The notes under the pieces: model-generated | Seen by the model: the letters and a program-made list of their open reading frames with translations, nothing else | What the model was told of the DNA's origin: nothing | Database searches by the model: none | Shown here: positions 1-8,043 of the stretch, piece by piece | Numbering within the stretch: position 1 is the stretch's first letter | Layout of the letters: each line of letters begins with the position of its first letter | Source of the DNA: an uncultured Eubacteriales bacterium | Lineage (GTDB): Bacteria > Bacillota > Clostridia > Peptostreptococcales > Anaerovoracaceae | NCBI GenBank assembly: GCA_902786815.1 | Contig: CADADV010000004.1 | Location: 1 to 64,000, forward strand | Direction: 5' to 3' | DNA length: 64,000 bases | Position numbers and translations under genes: made by a program

Positions 1-246
1 GACCGCTTCGATCAGCTCAGGATGTGAGTATCCGATGTTCAGTACGCCTACGCCTGCGATCCAGTCGAGGAAGATGTTTCCGTCTACGTCCTCGAACATA
101 GCGCCTTCGCCTCTTTCGATGACTGCTTTGTACGCAGTTCCGATGGCCTTAGGGGTGGACTTTGCTCTTCTTTCGATCAGAGCTGCAGCCTTAGGACCTG
201 GAAGCGGAGTCGAGATCTTAGGTAATGCTGTTCTTAATTCTGACAT
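1..246 (-). CDS. Class III (GabT-like) aminotransferase, N-terminal part
   Basis: The first 82 codons of a gene that runs off the left edge of the window. The reading LPGPKAAALIERR followed by a GAMFEDVDGNIFLDW block and a GVLNIGYSHPE motif is typical of the N-terminus of PLP-dependent 4-aminobutyrate / omega-amino-acid aminotransferases (fold type I, class III). The ATG at 246 is preceded by a strong AAGGAGG site at 254-260. The PLP lysine and substrate-binding regions lie outside the window, so the exact substrate (GABA, 5-aminovalerate, ornithine or another amine) cannot be decided. The family call is firm; the GABA assignment is inference. Confidence 0.8.
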   Translation of the reverse strand, partial: MSELRTALPKISTPLPGPKAAALIERRAKSTPKAIGTAYKAVIERGEGAMFEDVDGNIFLDWIAGVGVLNIGYSHPELIEAV

Positions 247-260
247 GATTTTTCCTCCTT

Positions 261-374
261 GAATAATAATTCTCGTGCCTGAATTGAAAATAAAAGTTGT
301 TAATTATTTGTCGAACAATATTAACTTTTTAAAGTTTAACATACTAATAATTGAGTGTATAGCAAATCAAACTA
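261..374. promoter_or_regulatory. AT-rich upstream region of the aminotransferase with imperfect palindromes
   Basis: This stretch upstream of the aminotransferase is very AT-rich. It holds an imperfect inverted repeat with arms GTTAAT (299-304) and ATTAAC (320-325) around TTGT/ACAA, followed by a second one, AACTTTTTAAAGTT. These could be operators. I could not pick out one convincing -35/-10 pair, so the regulatory role is inference. Confidence 0.3.
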
Positions 375-401
375 AAAAATGCAGATTCTTTCTGCATTTT
401 T
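375..401. terminator. Bidirectional intrinsic terminator
   Basis: A perfect 11-bp stem (AAAAATGCAGA at 375-385 with its complement at 391-401) closes a 5-base loop. The A/T-rich arms give a T tract in either direction. On the minus strand it lies about 90 bases past the hemW stop codon and would end the deoD-lepA-hemW transcript ahead of the aminotransferase promoter. Confidence 0.75.
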
Positions 402-491
402 GCATAAAAATTCGTTCACGTCACACGAATCGTTTTATCAAAGCTTGTTAATGAAATAACGACACCATCGATTTATCTGTTTAAAACGGTA

Positions 492-1649
492 TCACACGAA
501 CTCTGCCATGACTTGGTTGGAAACGTCCAGACCTTTGTCAGTCAGTTTCATAACAAAGCCGTCCATCTTGATCAGACCCCTCAGTTTGGTGATCAGCATG
601 GGATCATACACATAGAAGAAATCAGTGCCGAAAGTCTCTTCGAAATCTCTGATATCGAACCCTTCTCTCTTCCGGAGCGCGGTGAATACATAAATGCCCA
701 TTTCATCCCGTAAGGAATAATTCTCAACATCCTCCTTCTTGACCGGAGGAAGCCCCTGCTTAATGAAATTGACATATTCCAGCATGGAAGACGTGTTTTT
801 GAACCGGTATCCGCCGATAAATGAACTGGCGCCCAGTCCCATCCCAAGATACTCCTTGTAAGACCAGTATTTGAGATTGTGTCTGCTTTCAAATCCGGGG
901 AGCGCGGCATTGGAGATCTCATAATGATGGTATCCGGCATTCTCCAGCATATCCAGTGCGTCATGGTACATCGTTCTGTCTACATTTTCGCTTACCGGGT
1001 CGATCGTTCCCTTTTCCATCATCTGATAAAATGGCGTTCCCTCTTCGATCTGAAGACTATACAGAGAAATATGCTCCGGTCTGAGGAAGATGCACTGCCG
1101 CAGAGAATCCCTCCACATCTTCAGTGTCTGTCCCGGAATACCGAACATCATATCCACATTGATATTTTTGAAACCTGCTTTCTTCGCCAGTCGGATAGCG
1201 TTGAGCGCGTCATTCTTGTTGTGGACGCGCCCCAGCATGTTCAGGATCGAATTATCGAAGGACTGGGTCCCGATGCTGATTCTGTTGATGCCGGCAGCAA
1301 GATATGTTTCGAGTTTTTTCTCATCGATGGTCGCAGGGTTCACTTCGATGGTGATTTCGCTCCCGTCAACAACAGTGAAGTTATCTGTGATACATTCCAT
1401 GATATGCTTCATATCCGTTTCAGACAGGATCGAAGGAGTGCCCCCGCCGATATAAACAGTGTCAACCACTTTATACGGCCACTCTTCATAACGGGTCTCG
1501 ATCTCACGCATCAGCGCATTCGCATACTGGTGGAGCGCACGGTCATCACGGCATTCAAAGGACAGGAAATCGCAGTATCTGCACTTCCTGAGACAAAACG
1601 GAACGTGGACATACAATCCTATGTTGTTGTCGCTACTTGTTATCGTCAT
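492..1649 (-). CDS. hemW: HemW, radical SAM haem chaperone-like protein
   Basis: A 385-residue radical SAM protein of the family long called oxygen-independent coproporphyrinogen III oxidase-like. Cys19, Cys23 and Cys26 (CLRKCRYC) form the CxxxCxxC motif that binds the SAM-coordinating 4Fe-4S cluster, and YIGGGTPS follows. HemN_C-type helices fill the C-terminal third. Characterised HemW proteins bind and transfer haem rather than oxidise coproporphyrinogen; that role is taken from the family. The start overlaps the end of lepA by 17 bases, a lepA-hemW pairing common in Firmicutes, so translation is probably coupled. The usual downstream hrcA-grpE-dnaK genes are absent; a terminator follows instead. 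Confidence 0.9.
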   Translation of the reverse strand: MTITSSDNNIGLYVHVPFCLRKCRYCDFLSFECRDDRALHQYANALMREIETRYEEWPYKVVDTVYIGGGTPSILSETDMKHIMECITDNFTVVDGSEITIEVNPATIDEKKLETYLAAGINRISIGTQSFDNSILNMLGRVHNKNDALNAIRLAKKAGFKNINVDMMFGIPGQTLKMWRDSLRQCIFLRPEHISLYSLQIEEGTPFYQMMEKGTIDPVSENVDRTMYHDALDMLENAGYHHYEISNAALPGFESRHNLKYWSYKEYLGMGLGASSFIGGYRFKNTSSMLEYVNFIKQGLPPVKKEDVENYSLRDEMGIYVFTALRKREGFDIRDFEETFGTDFFYVYDPMLITKLRGLIKMDGFVMKLTDKGLDVSNQVMAEFV

Positions 1650-3444
1650 ATTTCAGCACCGCTGTGAACGCTTCCTGCGGAACTTCTACAGTTCCGAACT
1701 GGCGCATCCGCTTCTTTCCTTCTTTCTGTTTTTCCAGAAGCTTCTTTTTTCGCGAGATATCGCCGCCGTAGCATTTGGCGATAACATCCTTTCTGTATGC
1801 TCTGACAGTCTCACGGGCGATGATTTTCTGCCCGATGCTGGCCTGGATCGGCACTTCAAACTGATGCTTCGGTATGATCTCCTTCAGCTTTTCACAGACG
1901 AAACGGCCCCTTGCGTAAGCTTTGGACTCGTGAACGATCATGCTGAAGGCGTCAACGATTTCTTTATTCAGCAGGATATCCAGTTTCACGACCTTGCTTG
2001 GTTCATACTTGGTAAACTCGTAATCCAGCGACCCGTAACCGCGTGTCTTGGATTTCAGCGCATCGAAGAAATCGTAGATGACTTCGTTCAAAGGCATATC
2101 ATAGTGCAGGTTCACCCTTGTTTTCGTGATATATTCCATGTGGATCATGCGTCCTCTGCGTTCCTGGCAGATTTCCATGATACTGCCGACATATTCCTTC
2201 GGCACCATGATGTCCGCGCGGACCATGGGTTCCTCCACGTGATCGATTTCCATCGGGTCAGGCAGGTTGGATGGGTTTTGCACCATGACTACCGTCCCGT
2301 CGTTCTTCACGACCCTGTAGATAACGCTCGGCGACGTGGTGATGACGCTCAGGTCGAATTCCCGCTCAAGCCGTTCGACGATGATTTCCATATGCAAAAG
2401 CCCCAAAAACCCGCATCGGAAACCGTATCCGAGGGCTGTGGATGTCTCCGGCTCGAAATGGAAGGCCGCGTCGTTCACCTGCAGTTTTTCCAACGCATCC
2501 TTGACGTTCTCGTACTTTTCCCCCTCCGCCGGGTAGATCCCGCAGTAAACCATGGACGGAACCTTTTTGTAGCCTGGCAGAGGTTCGTCTGCCGGCGCAT
2601 CATCCAATGTGATCGTATCGCCCACTCTGGCGTCTGCGACATGCTTGATGCTGGCGCAGATATAGCCGACTTCCCCTGCTCTGAGGCAGTTGCACTCGAC
2701 AGGTCCCGGAGAATACACACCAACTTCAGTGACCTCGTATTTTTTGTTTGTATTCATCAGACGGATCATGTCACCTTCTTTGACCTGACCGTCGAAAATG
2801 CGCGTATAGATAACAACGCCTTTATAGTTGTCATAGTAGGAATCAAAGATGAGCGCCTTCAGGCGTGCGTTCTCATCACCGGATGGCGCCGGGATCTTCT
2901 GCACGATCTCTTCCAGAAGCTCATCCACGCCGGTTCCCTCTTTCGCGGAAACAAGCGGCGCATCCTGCGCTTCCACGCCTATGACTTCTTCGATCTCATC
3001 GCGCACCTCATCCGGTCTGGCGCTTGGCAGATCGATTTTGTTGAGCACCGGCATGATCTCCAGATCCTCGTCCATCGCCAGATATACGTTGGCAAGGGTC
3101 TGTGCTTCCACGCCCTGTGTGGCATCCACGACGAGAACAGCGCCTTCGCAGGCGGCCAGCGAACGGGATACCTCGTATGTGAAGTCAACGTGTCCCGGCG
3201 TATCGATGAGGTTGAAGATGTATTCATTGCCGTCTTTGCTGTGAAAGACCATTCTGGTCGTCTGCAGTTTGATCGTAATGCCCCTCTCCCGTTCCAGTTC
3301 CATGTTGTCCAGATACTGATCCCGCATATCGCGGTGACTGACCGTTCCGGTCATTTCGATCATTCTGTCAGCAAGTGTGGATTTGCCGTGGTCGATGTGG
3401 GCTATAATGCTGAAATTTCTGATGTATTGTTTATAATCGCTCAT
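1633..3444 (-). CDS. lepA: Elongation factor 4 (LepA)
   Basis: A 603-residue translational GTPase, full length for LepA. The G1 loop AHIDHGKST lies at residues 15-23, with DTPGHVDF (G3) and NKIDLP (G4) following. The C-terminal region has the LepA-specific [19 protein letters not shown] tail, which separates it from EF-G. EF4 acts on stalled or mistranslocated ribosomes and affects initiation and elongation efficiency (family knowledge). It starts 3 bases after the DtxR-family gene with only a weak ribosome binding site, so it probably relies on translational coupling within the deoD-dtxR-lepA-hemW unit. Confidence 0.97.
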   Translation of the reverse strand: MSDYKQYIRNFSIIAHIDHGKSTLADRMIEMTGTVSHRDMRDQYLDNMELERERGITIKLQTTRMVFHSKDGNEYIFNLIDTPGHVDFTYEVSRSLAACEGAVLVVDATQGVEAQTLANVYLAMDEDLEIMPVLNKIDLPSARPDEVRDEIEEVIGVEAQDAPLVSAKEGTGVDELLEEIVQKIPAPSGDENARLKALIFDSYYDNYKGVVIYTRIFDGQVKEGDMIRLMNTNKKYEVTEVGVYSPGPVECNCLRAGEVGYICASIKHVADARVGDTITLDDAPADEPLPGYKKVPSMVYCGIYPAEGEKYENVKDALEKLQVNDAAFHFEPETSTALGYGFRCGFLGLLHMEIIVERLEREFDLSVITTSPSVIYRVVKNDGTVVMVQNPSNLPDPMEIDHVEEPMVRADIMVPKEYVGSIMEICQERRGRMIHMEYITKTRVNLHYDMPLNEVIYDFFDALKSKTRGYGSLDYEFTKYEPSKVVKLDILLNKEIVDAFSMIVHESKAYARGRFVCEKLKEIIPKHQFEVPIQASIGQKIIARETVRAYRKDVIAKCYGGDISRKKKLLEKQKEGKKRMRQFGTVEVPQEAFTAVLKYDDNK

Positions 3445-3447
3445 ATA

Positions 3448-3831
3448 CTACTTAAGATACTCTTCTTTGTGGGCTGTATACGCTCTCTTGATACTTTCAA
3501 ATGTCTCTTCGCTCAGGTCATGTTCGATCTTGCAGGCATCCTCCCTGGCAGTTTCCGGGTTCACGCCCAGTCTGACGAAAATGTCAGTCAGCAGATTGTG
3601 GCGTTCATAGATCATCCGCGCGATTTCTTCTCCGCTCTCCGTCAGGCAGATATAGCCGTCGCCGTCTCTTCTGATCAGGTCGTCAGCTTCCAGATGTTTC
3701 ATGGCAACGCTCACACTGGGTTTGCTGAAGCCCAGATGATTGACAACATCGATTGATCTCACGGCACCCTTTTCTTCCCGGCCCATAAGTATCGCTTCCA
3801 GATAGTTTTCTGCAGATTCAAGTATTTTCAT
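3448..3831 (-). CDS. DtxR/MntR-family metal-dependent repressor
   Basis: A 127-residue protein with an N-terminal winged helix (residues about 1-65, SAENYLEAI... and FSKPSVSVAMKHL recognition helix) and the metal-binding dimerisation domain (IYERHNLLTDIF, DACKIEHDLSEETFESI). The C-terminal SH3-like domain of long DtxR/IdeR proteins is missing, so it resembles short MntR/IdeR-type regulators that sense Mn(II) or Fe(II). The start chosen is the ATG at 3831, with AAGGAG just upstream, rather than an upstream in-frame codon inside deoD. It is an obvious candidate to bind the TTAG-N6-CTAA operators of the feo promoter at 30,470-30,533, but nothing here proves that. Confidence 0.88.
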   Translation of the reverse strand: MKILESAENYLEAILMGREEKGAVRSIDVVNHLGFSKPSVSVAMKHLEADDLIRRDGDGYICLTESGEEIARMIYERHNLLTDIFVRLGVNPETAREDACKIEHDLSEETFESIKRAYTAHKEEYLK

Positions 3832-3832
3832 T

Positions 3833-4561
3833 TTATTCACTCCTTGATTCCGAACACAGAACCGCTGTTTCAAGGGCCAGCTTCATCATATTCGTAAAAC
3901 TGTTTTGTCTCTCTTCAACTGTGGACTTTGCGCCCGTTACAAAGTTGTCGCTGATGCTCATGATGGCCAGGGCATTCACTCCTGCTGCTGCGCAGTTCAT
4001 ATACAGTGCTGCAGCTTCCATTTCAACGCCGAGTACGCCGACTGCCGCCCATGACTTCCACCAGTCCGGATCGCTTTCGTAGAACACGTCACATGACACC
4101 AGATTTCCTGCGGCAAATTCAATGCCGGTCGCGTCTGATGCATCTCTGACCTTGGAAAGCAGTTCGTAGCTTGCCGTCGGTGCATAGGTTCCATTCAGCT
4201 TGTATGTATGCGCGAAATTGGAGTCCGTTGACGCACCTACCGCGACAACGATCTTACCCAGATCCAGATCTTCCAGGAATGCCCCTGCAGTCCCGATCCG
4301 GATCAGATTCTTGCATTTGTATTCATGGATCAGCTCATAGGAATAGATGCCCATGGACGGCATTCCCATGCCGGTTCCCTGCACGGAGACAGGGACGCCC
4401 TTATAGGTTCCTGTAAAGCCCAGCATATTGCGGACATCCGTATAGCATCCGGCGTTTTCCAGAAAATTCTCCGCAATAAACTTTGCCCTCAGCGGATCGC
4501 CCGGCAGAAGAACTGTTTCCGCAATATCGCCTACATTCGCTGCATTGATATGTGTACTCAT
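3833..4561 (-). CDS. deoD: Purine nucleoside phosphorylase, DeoD type
   Basis: A 242-residue hexameric-type nucleoside phosphorylase that cleaves purine (deoxy)nucleosides with phosphate to give base and (deoxy)ribose 1-phosphate. Visible motifs are LPGDPLRAKFIAE near the N-terminus, the phosphate-binding GTGMGMPS, RIGTAGA, the EMEAAALY block that contacts the ribose, and SISDNFVTG with the catalytic Asp. The start at 4561 has GAGGTAAT upstream; an upstream in-frame ATG lacks a site and would add non-conserved residues. It is the first gene of a tight minus-strand cluster with the DtxR-family gene 1 base downstream. Confidence 0.95.
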   Translation of the reverse strand: MSTHINAANVGDIAETVLLPGDPLRAKFIAENFLENAGCYTDVRNMLGFTGTYKGVPVSVQGTGMGMPSMGIYSYELIHEYKCKNLIRIGTAGAFLEDLDLGKIVVAVGASTDSNFAHTYKLNGTYAPTASYELLSKVRDASDATGIEFAAGNLVSCDVFYESDPDWWKSWAAVGVLGVEMEAAALYMNCAAAGVNALAIMSISDNFVTGAKSTVEERQNSFTNMMKLALETAVLCSESRSE

Positions 4562-4668
4562 GATATTACCTCGGTCAAAACCCTGCAAACTACAAATTTC
4601 CGGATACTAATTATAACACAAAATCACGCATTGCATACCAATTATCCATAACAAGTCGCGGCGACAAT

Positions 4669-4703
4669 AAAAAACCACTCCGCTGAGACAATCCGGAGTG
4701 GTT
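4669..4703 (-). terminator. Intrinsic terminator after rpsT
   Basis: A CCACTCCG/CGGAGTGG stem, extended by AA/TT pairs, is followed on the minus strand by a T6 tract. It lies about 60 bases after the rpsT stop codon and isolates rpsT from the deoD operon downstream. Confidence 0.85.
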
Positions 4704-4764
4704 CGTCTTCTCTGGCGCTGTGCGCCGCACATTTAACTTATGTGCCGGTGGGGACGGGTGAGAA

Positions 4765-5031
4765 TTAGGCGTTCGCCTTGTTGAATCTCTGTGTCAGTCT
4801 TGAAACTTTTCTTGAAGCAGCGTTCTTATGGATCGTGCCCTTAGCTGCAGCCTGCATCAGCTTCTTCTCAGCCAGTGCCAGATCTGCCTTTGCCTGTTCC
4901 ATATCGCCAGCTGTGATAGCTGCGTCGAATGACTTCAGGACATCCTTCAGGTGACCCTTGACTCTTCTGTTTCTAGCAGTTTTCTTGTCGATTACACGGA
5001 TTCTTTTCTTTGCGGATTTAATATTAGCCAT
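4765..5031 (-). CDS. rpsT: 30S ribosomal protein S20
   Basis: An 88-residue basic protein beginning MANIKSAKKRIRVIDKK, the standard S20 N-terminus, with the conserved KNAASRKVSRLTQ block near the C-terminus. It binds 16S rRNA early in 30S assembly. It is a single-gene unit with its own promoter at 5100-5128 and terminator at 4669-4703. Confidence 0.97.
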   Translation of the reverse strand: MANIKSAKKRIRVIDKKTARNRRVKGHLKDVLKSFDAAITAGDMEQAKADLALAEKKLMQAAAKGTIHKNAASRKVSRLTQRFNKANA

Positions 5032-5039
5032 TAAATTAC

Positions 5040-5128
5040 CCCACTTTCCTAATTTACAGCTCGCGCAGCCTTATTGCCGCGCCTAAACACGCAAGCAGTA
5101 TTATATACTAAGCATCAAAGGCTTTCAA
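5040..5128 (-). promoter_or_regulatory. rpsT promoter and structured 5' leader
   Basis: On the minus strand TTGAAA (5123-5128) and TATAAT (5100-5105) are spaced by 17 bases, with the -35 inside the 3' end of the mtaD-like gene. The leader, about 60 bases long, contains a GCGCGGC/GCTGCGC hairpin around 5060-5082. S20 represses its own synthesis in some bacteria; whether this hairpin does so here is inference. Confidence 0.6.
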
Positions 5129-6413
5129 GCACTTTCTTGAAGCTTTCTGAAGCTTTTGCTCTTGTCTCTTCTTCGTCGACAAAAAGTACTTCGCCGTCCT
5201 TATAAATGATTTCTCCGTCGCATACTGTCATCACGATATCCGAACTCTGCGCCGCGAAGACAATATTGGCAAGTGTATCATAGTCCGGCGTCAGATGCTC
5301 CCGGTCGAGATCGAACAAGATGAAGTCCGCACGGAAGCCTTCCTTGATGAGGCCGCAGTCGGTTCTCCCCTGAGCCAGAGCGCCGTCTCTTGTAGCAGCC
5401 TTGATCAGATCCGCCGCGGAGATCGCATTCGCGTCCAGGGTGCTTCCTCTGCAGAGAAGCGCAGCCAGATGAAGTTCTTCCATCACATTGAGGTTGTTGT
5501 TGGAAGACGCCCCGTCCGTTCCGATGGTGATCTTCATGCCTTTATCATAAAACTCCTTGATCGGTGCGATCCCGCTGCCCAGTTTCAGGTTCGAAGAAGG
5601 ATTGTGAGACACGACTGCACCGTGTTCCGTCATAATATCAATGTCTTCTGCTTCAAGCCATACGCAATGGGCGGCCAGAACCTGTGATTGGAATGCTCCG
5701 AGTTTTTGGAAATAGGCGACCGGAGTCATGCCATGCCGCTGTTTGCATTCCTCATGCTCCAGCTTGGTCTCTGAGACATGCACCTGTGTGATCATTTTAT
5801 TCTCCGCTGCAAATTCAAAAGCTTCCCTCAGGGCTTTTTCTTTATTTGCGTATTCCGAATGGACAGAAGCGTCGGCTGCGAGACGTCCGTCGTTTTCCTT
5901 CTCGTTGTCCTTGATCCACTGCATCAGCCGGAGTGTGTCTTTATAAGCGTTATCCGTATAGTATGACGCGTCATCATCGAAAGTCACAAGGCCGTTGCAC
6001 AGATTCGCTTTCATGCCTGCCTCAAAGAGCGCCCTGCCGTAATCCACTAGATCAAAATACATATCGGAAATGGAAACGCAGCCGGATTTGATCAGTTCCA
6101 GCGCACCAAGTTTCGCGCCCCAGTACTTATACTCCGGGCTGAACTTCGCCTCGAATGGGAAAATCCTTTCGTTCAGCCACCGCTGGAGCGGAAGTCCTTC
6201 ACCGTATCCACGCAGCAGCGTCATCGGGACATGGCAATGGGTGTTGTAGAACGCCGGCATCATGAACTTGCCTCTGCCGTCTATGATCTCCCGTCCTTCC
6301 GGATCCGGCATGCCCTTTGTAATGGACAAAAACCTGCCGCCTTCTACGACAACATTCATATGATCCTTTACCTGAAACTGCTCATCGAGAATTTTAATGT
6401 CTTTGATAATCAT
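5115..6413 (-). CDS. mtaD: 5-methylthioadenosine/S-adenosylhomocysteine deaminase-like amidohydrolase
   Basis: A 432-residue TIM-barrel amidohydrolase of the TrzN/MtaD group. It shows the metal-binding HxH in FYNTHCHVPMTLLRG, a further His in QVHVSET, AAHCVW, and the catalytic TIGTDGASSNNNLN. MtaD converts 5'-methylthioadenosine to methylthioinosine and S-adenosylhomocysteine to the inosyl product, clearing by-products of SAM-dependent reactions. Related members deaminate other aminohydrolase substrates such as 8-oxoguanine or 5'-deoxyadenosine, so the exact substrate is inferred. The start has GGAGG 5 bases upstream. Its 3' end overlaps the -35 of rpsT. Confidence 0.85.
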   Translation of the reverse strand: MIIKDIKILDEQFQVKDHMNVVVEGGRFLSITKGMPDPEGREIIDGRGKFMMPAFYNTHCHVPMTLLRGYGEGLPLQRWLNERIFPFEAKFSPEYKYWGAKLGALELIKSGCVSISDMYFDLVDYGRALFEAGMKANLCNGLVTFDDDASYYTDNAYKDTLRLMQWIKDNEKENDGRLAADASVHSEYANKEKALREAFEFAAENKMITQVHVSETKLEHEECKQRHGMTPVAYFQKLGAFQSQVLAAHCVWLEAEDIDIMTEHGAVVSHNPSSNLKLGSGIAPIKEFYDKGMKITIGTDGASSNNNLNVMEELHLAALLCRGSTLDANAISAADLIKAATRDGALAQGRTDCGLIKEGFRADFILFDLDREHLTPDYDTLANIVFAAQSSDIVMTVCDGEIIYKDGEVLFVDEEETRAKASESFKKVLESL

Positions 6414-6520
6414 TTGCGCCTCCGCTGTCCTTTACGGTTCGTGTCTGTGTCCTGCTAAATCTTCTAATATTGTAGCATAAACGTCAAGAAAAATAACACA
6501 ACTAAACGCATACGAAACTG

Positions 6521-7255
6521 CTAAACACAGATATAATCCTTTAACTTCTCGAAGGTCTTGTCTCCGATGCCGGAAACATTCTTCAGGTCTTCAATGGTTG
6601 TGAAACGTCCGCTGGAATCCCTGTAATCGATAATTTTCTGGGCAGTAGCTGGACCGACCCCGTTCAAGGTCTGCAGCTGGGTCGAATCGGCGGTGTTGAT
6701 ATTGACTTTACCGGATGCATCGACAGTACCTGCTCCGGCGGACGTTCCGCTGCCTGAAGCAGATTCGCCGGAAGCGCTGCTCTCGATGATATTCCCTTTT
6801 TCATCCAGTGCGTAAGAAGGAATGAACACCTTCTGTCCATCTACCAGAAATTCAGCCCTGTTGACATTCGTCATATCTGCCTCTTTCCTAAGGCCGCCGG
6901 CGGCTTCGATCGCGTCGTCCACGCGGCTGCCGTCAGGAAGCTCTGCAAGCATAGGCGTTTTGACAGCCCCGCCGATATCAACAAAAATAGTACCGTCCAG
7001 AGGCGTACCGGTACTATCAGATACCTGTGCATCATCACCGGAAACAGCAGAACTGCCTGACTGCCCGGAGCCGCCCGAACTTCTCTCATACACCTGCAGA
7101 TCCGGCTCATTGTTGTCATGAACCAGTGCGTAACCTGCGAAAATCACAAGCCCCAGAAGGCAGATCACTGTCATCTTCCGTAGCTGCGGTCCGTATTCAT
7201 CCAGGAAATCCCGAACCGCTTTGTTGTTTTTGATCGCATCAAAAAAACTCTTCAT
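6521..7255 (-). CDS. comEA: ComEA-like DNA-binding protein (SLBB plus helix-hairpin-helix)
   Basis: A 244-residue membrane-anchored protein. A cytoplasmic N-terminus is followed by one transmembrane segment at about residues 28-45, a Ser/Gly-rich linker, an SLBB-type fold (IFVDIGGAVKTPMLAELPDGSRV), a second Ser/Gly linker, and a C-terminal pair of helix-hairpin-helix motifs (VNINTADSTQLQTLNGVGPATAQKI and IEDLKNVSGIGDKTFEKL). In ComEA this domain binds incoming double-stranded DNA outside the membrane during transformation. comEB/comEC are not adjacent, so a competence role is inferred from domain order. Confidence 0.88.
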   Translation of the reverse strand: MKSFFDAIKNNKAVRDFLDEYGPQLRKMTVICLLGLVIFAGYALVHDNNEPDLQVYERSSGGSGQSGSSAVSGDDAQVSDSTGTPLDGTIFVDIGGAVKTPMLAELPDGSRVDDAIEAAGGLRKEADMTNVNRAEFLVDGQKVFIPSYALDEKGNIIESSASGESASGSGTSAGAGTVDASGKVNINTADSTQLQTLNGVGPATAQKIIDYRDSSGRFTTIEDLKNVSGIGDKTFEKLKDYICV

Positions 7256-7282
7256 CTCTATTCACCTTTCCGCCCCTTAAAA

Positions 7283-7320
7283 AATACCAATCATGCGTTC
7301 ATTATCACATGATTGGTATT
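7283..7320 (-). terminator. Intrinsic terminator after the TIGR03936 gene
   Basis: A perfect 13-bp stem (7283-7295 with 7308-7320) is followed on the minus strand by a T6 tract. The stem begins directly next to the stop codon of the upstream gene at 7321, leaving no spacer. Confidence 0.85.
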
Positions 7321-8043
7321 TTATGTCAATATTTCCTTGAAATGTATTTTCTTTCGGGTAACACTGATTTCGTTTCTCGGGATTTCCATTCCGAATGTAT
7401 CCAGAATGGTGGTGATCACAAGCTCCGGGCTCAGGTTGGAATCACTGCCTGAATCCAGGCATGCTTCGATGCGGAGCATCGCATCCGGCGTTCCTGTATC
7501 GATCAGATAGAACGTGATCTCACGGATCTTAGGACGGATATTCACAGGAACAAGATCCTTTTTCTTTTTCTGTTTTTTGAGAGTGATGATCTCGTCCCGG
7601 TCCATGTATATATGCCAGATTTCACCGGCGTCTGCAGGCAAAGAACCGGTCCTGCCTTCCGGCAGCGGTATCTCGATCTGATAATCCGCCGCAACCGTAT
7701 TGGCTGCCAGGGTCTTTGGATGAGTCGCTTCTTTGATCGAGATCAGTTCCAGGCCCTCAGGCATCAGTGCGCGCATTTTGTCCAGAATCATCTGCTTGTC
7801 GCCGTTGACCTGGGCGCCGTCCTCCGCCACATCGACAGTTTCGAACTCGATATACTCATCCATGCTCTCGTATCCCAGCGAAAGCGGCTGGGCGAACCCC
7901 ATCTTCGGATGGGGATTGAACCCCTGCGAATAAGCAAGACGGATCCCGGCCCTCTTGAAGGACCGCTTGAACACTTTCATGATGTCGAGATGTGAGGTAT
8001 AGCAGATCACACCTGTCTTTTGGAATCGAATCACGTATTTCAT
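7321..8043 (-). CDS. TIGR03936/DUF2344 radical SAM-associated protein
   Basis: A 240-residue protein beginning MKYVIRFQKTGVICYTSHLDIMKVFKR, the signature of the DUF2344 family that accompanies TIGR03960 radical SAM proteins. The family's function is not established; it lacks a Cys cluster of its own. Its ATG directly abuts the TAA of the upstream radical SAM gene (no gap), so the two are almost certainly translated together and may form a complex. In some bacteria the two are fused. The run KKQKKKKDL in the middle is a short basic patch. Confidence 0.85.
   Translation of the reverse strand: MKYVIRFQKTGVICYTSHLDIMKVFKRSFKRAGIRLAYSQGFNPHPKMGFAQPLSLGYESMDEYIEFETVDVAEDGAQVNGDKQMILDKMRALMPEGLELISIKEATHPKTLAANTVAADYQIEIPLPEGRTGSLPADAGEIWHIYMDRDEIITLKKQKKKKDLVPVNIRPKIREITFYLIDTGTPDAMLRIEACLDSGSDSNLSPELVITTILDTFGMEIPRNEISVTRKKIHFKEILT

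Noticed and set aside
1621-3756. A 711-codon open frame on the plus strand opposite lepA
   Set aside because: It is the antisense shadow of lepA and neighbours: no ribosome binding site, no recognisable domain, and composition expected from the complementary strand.
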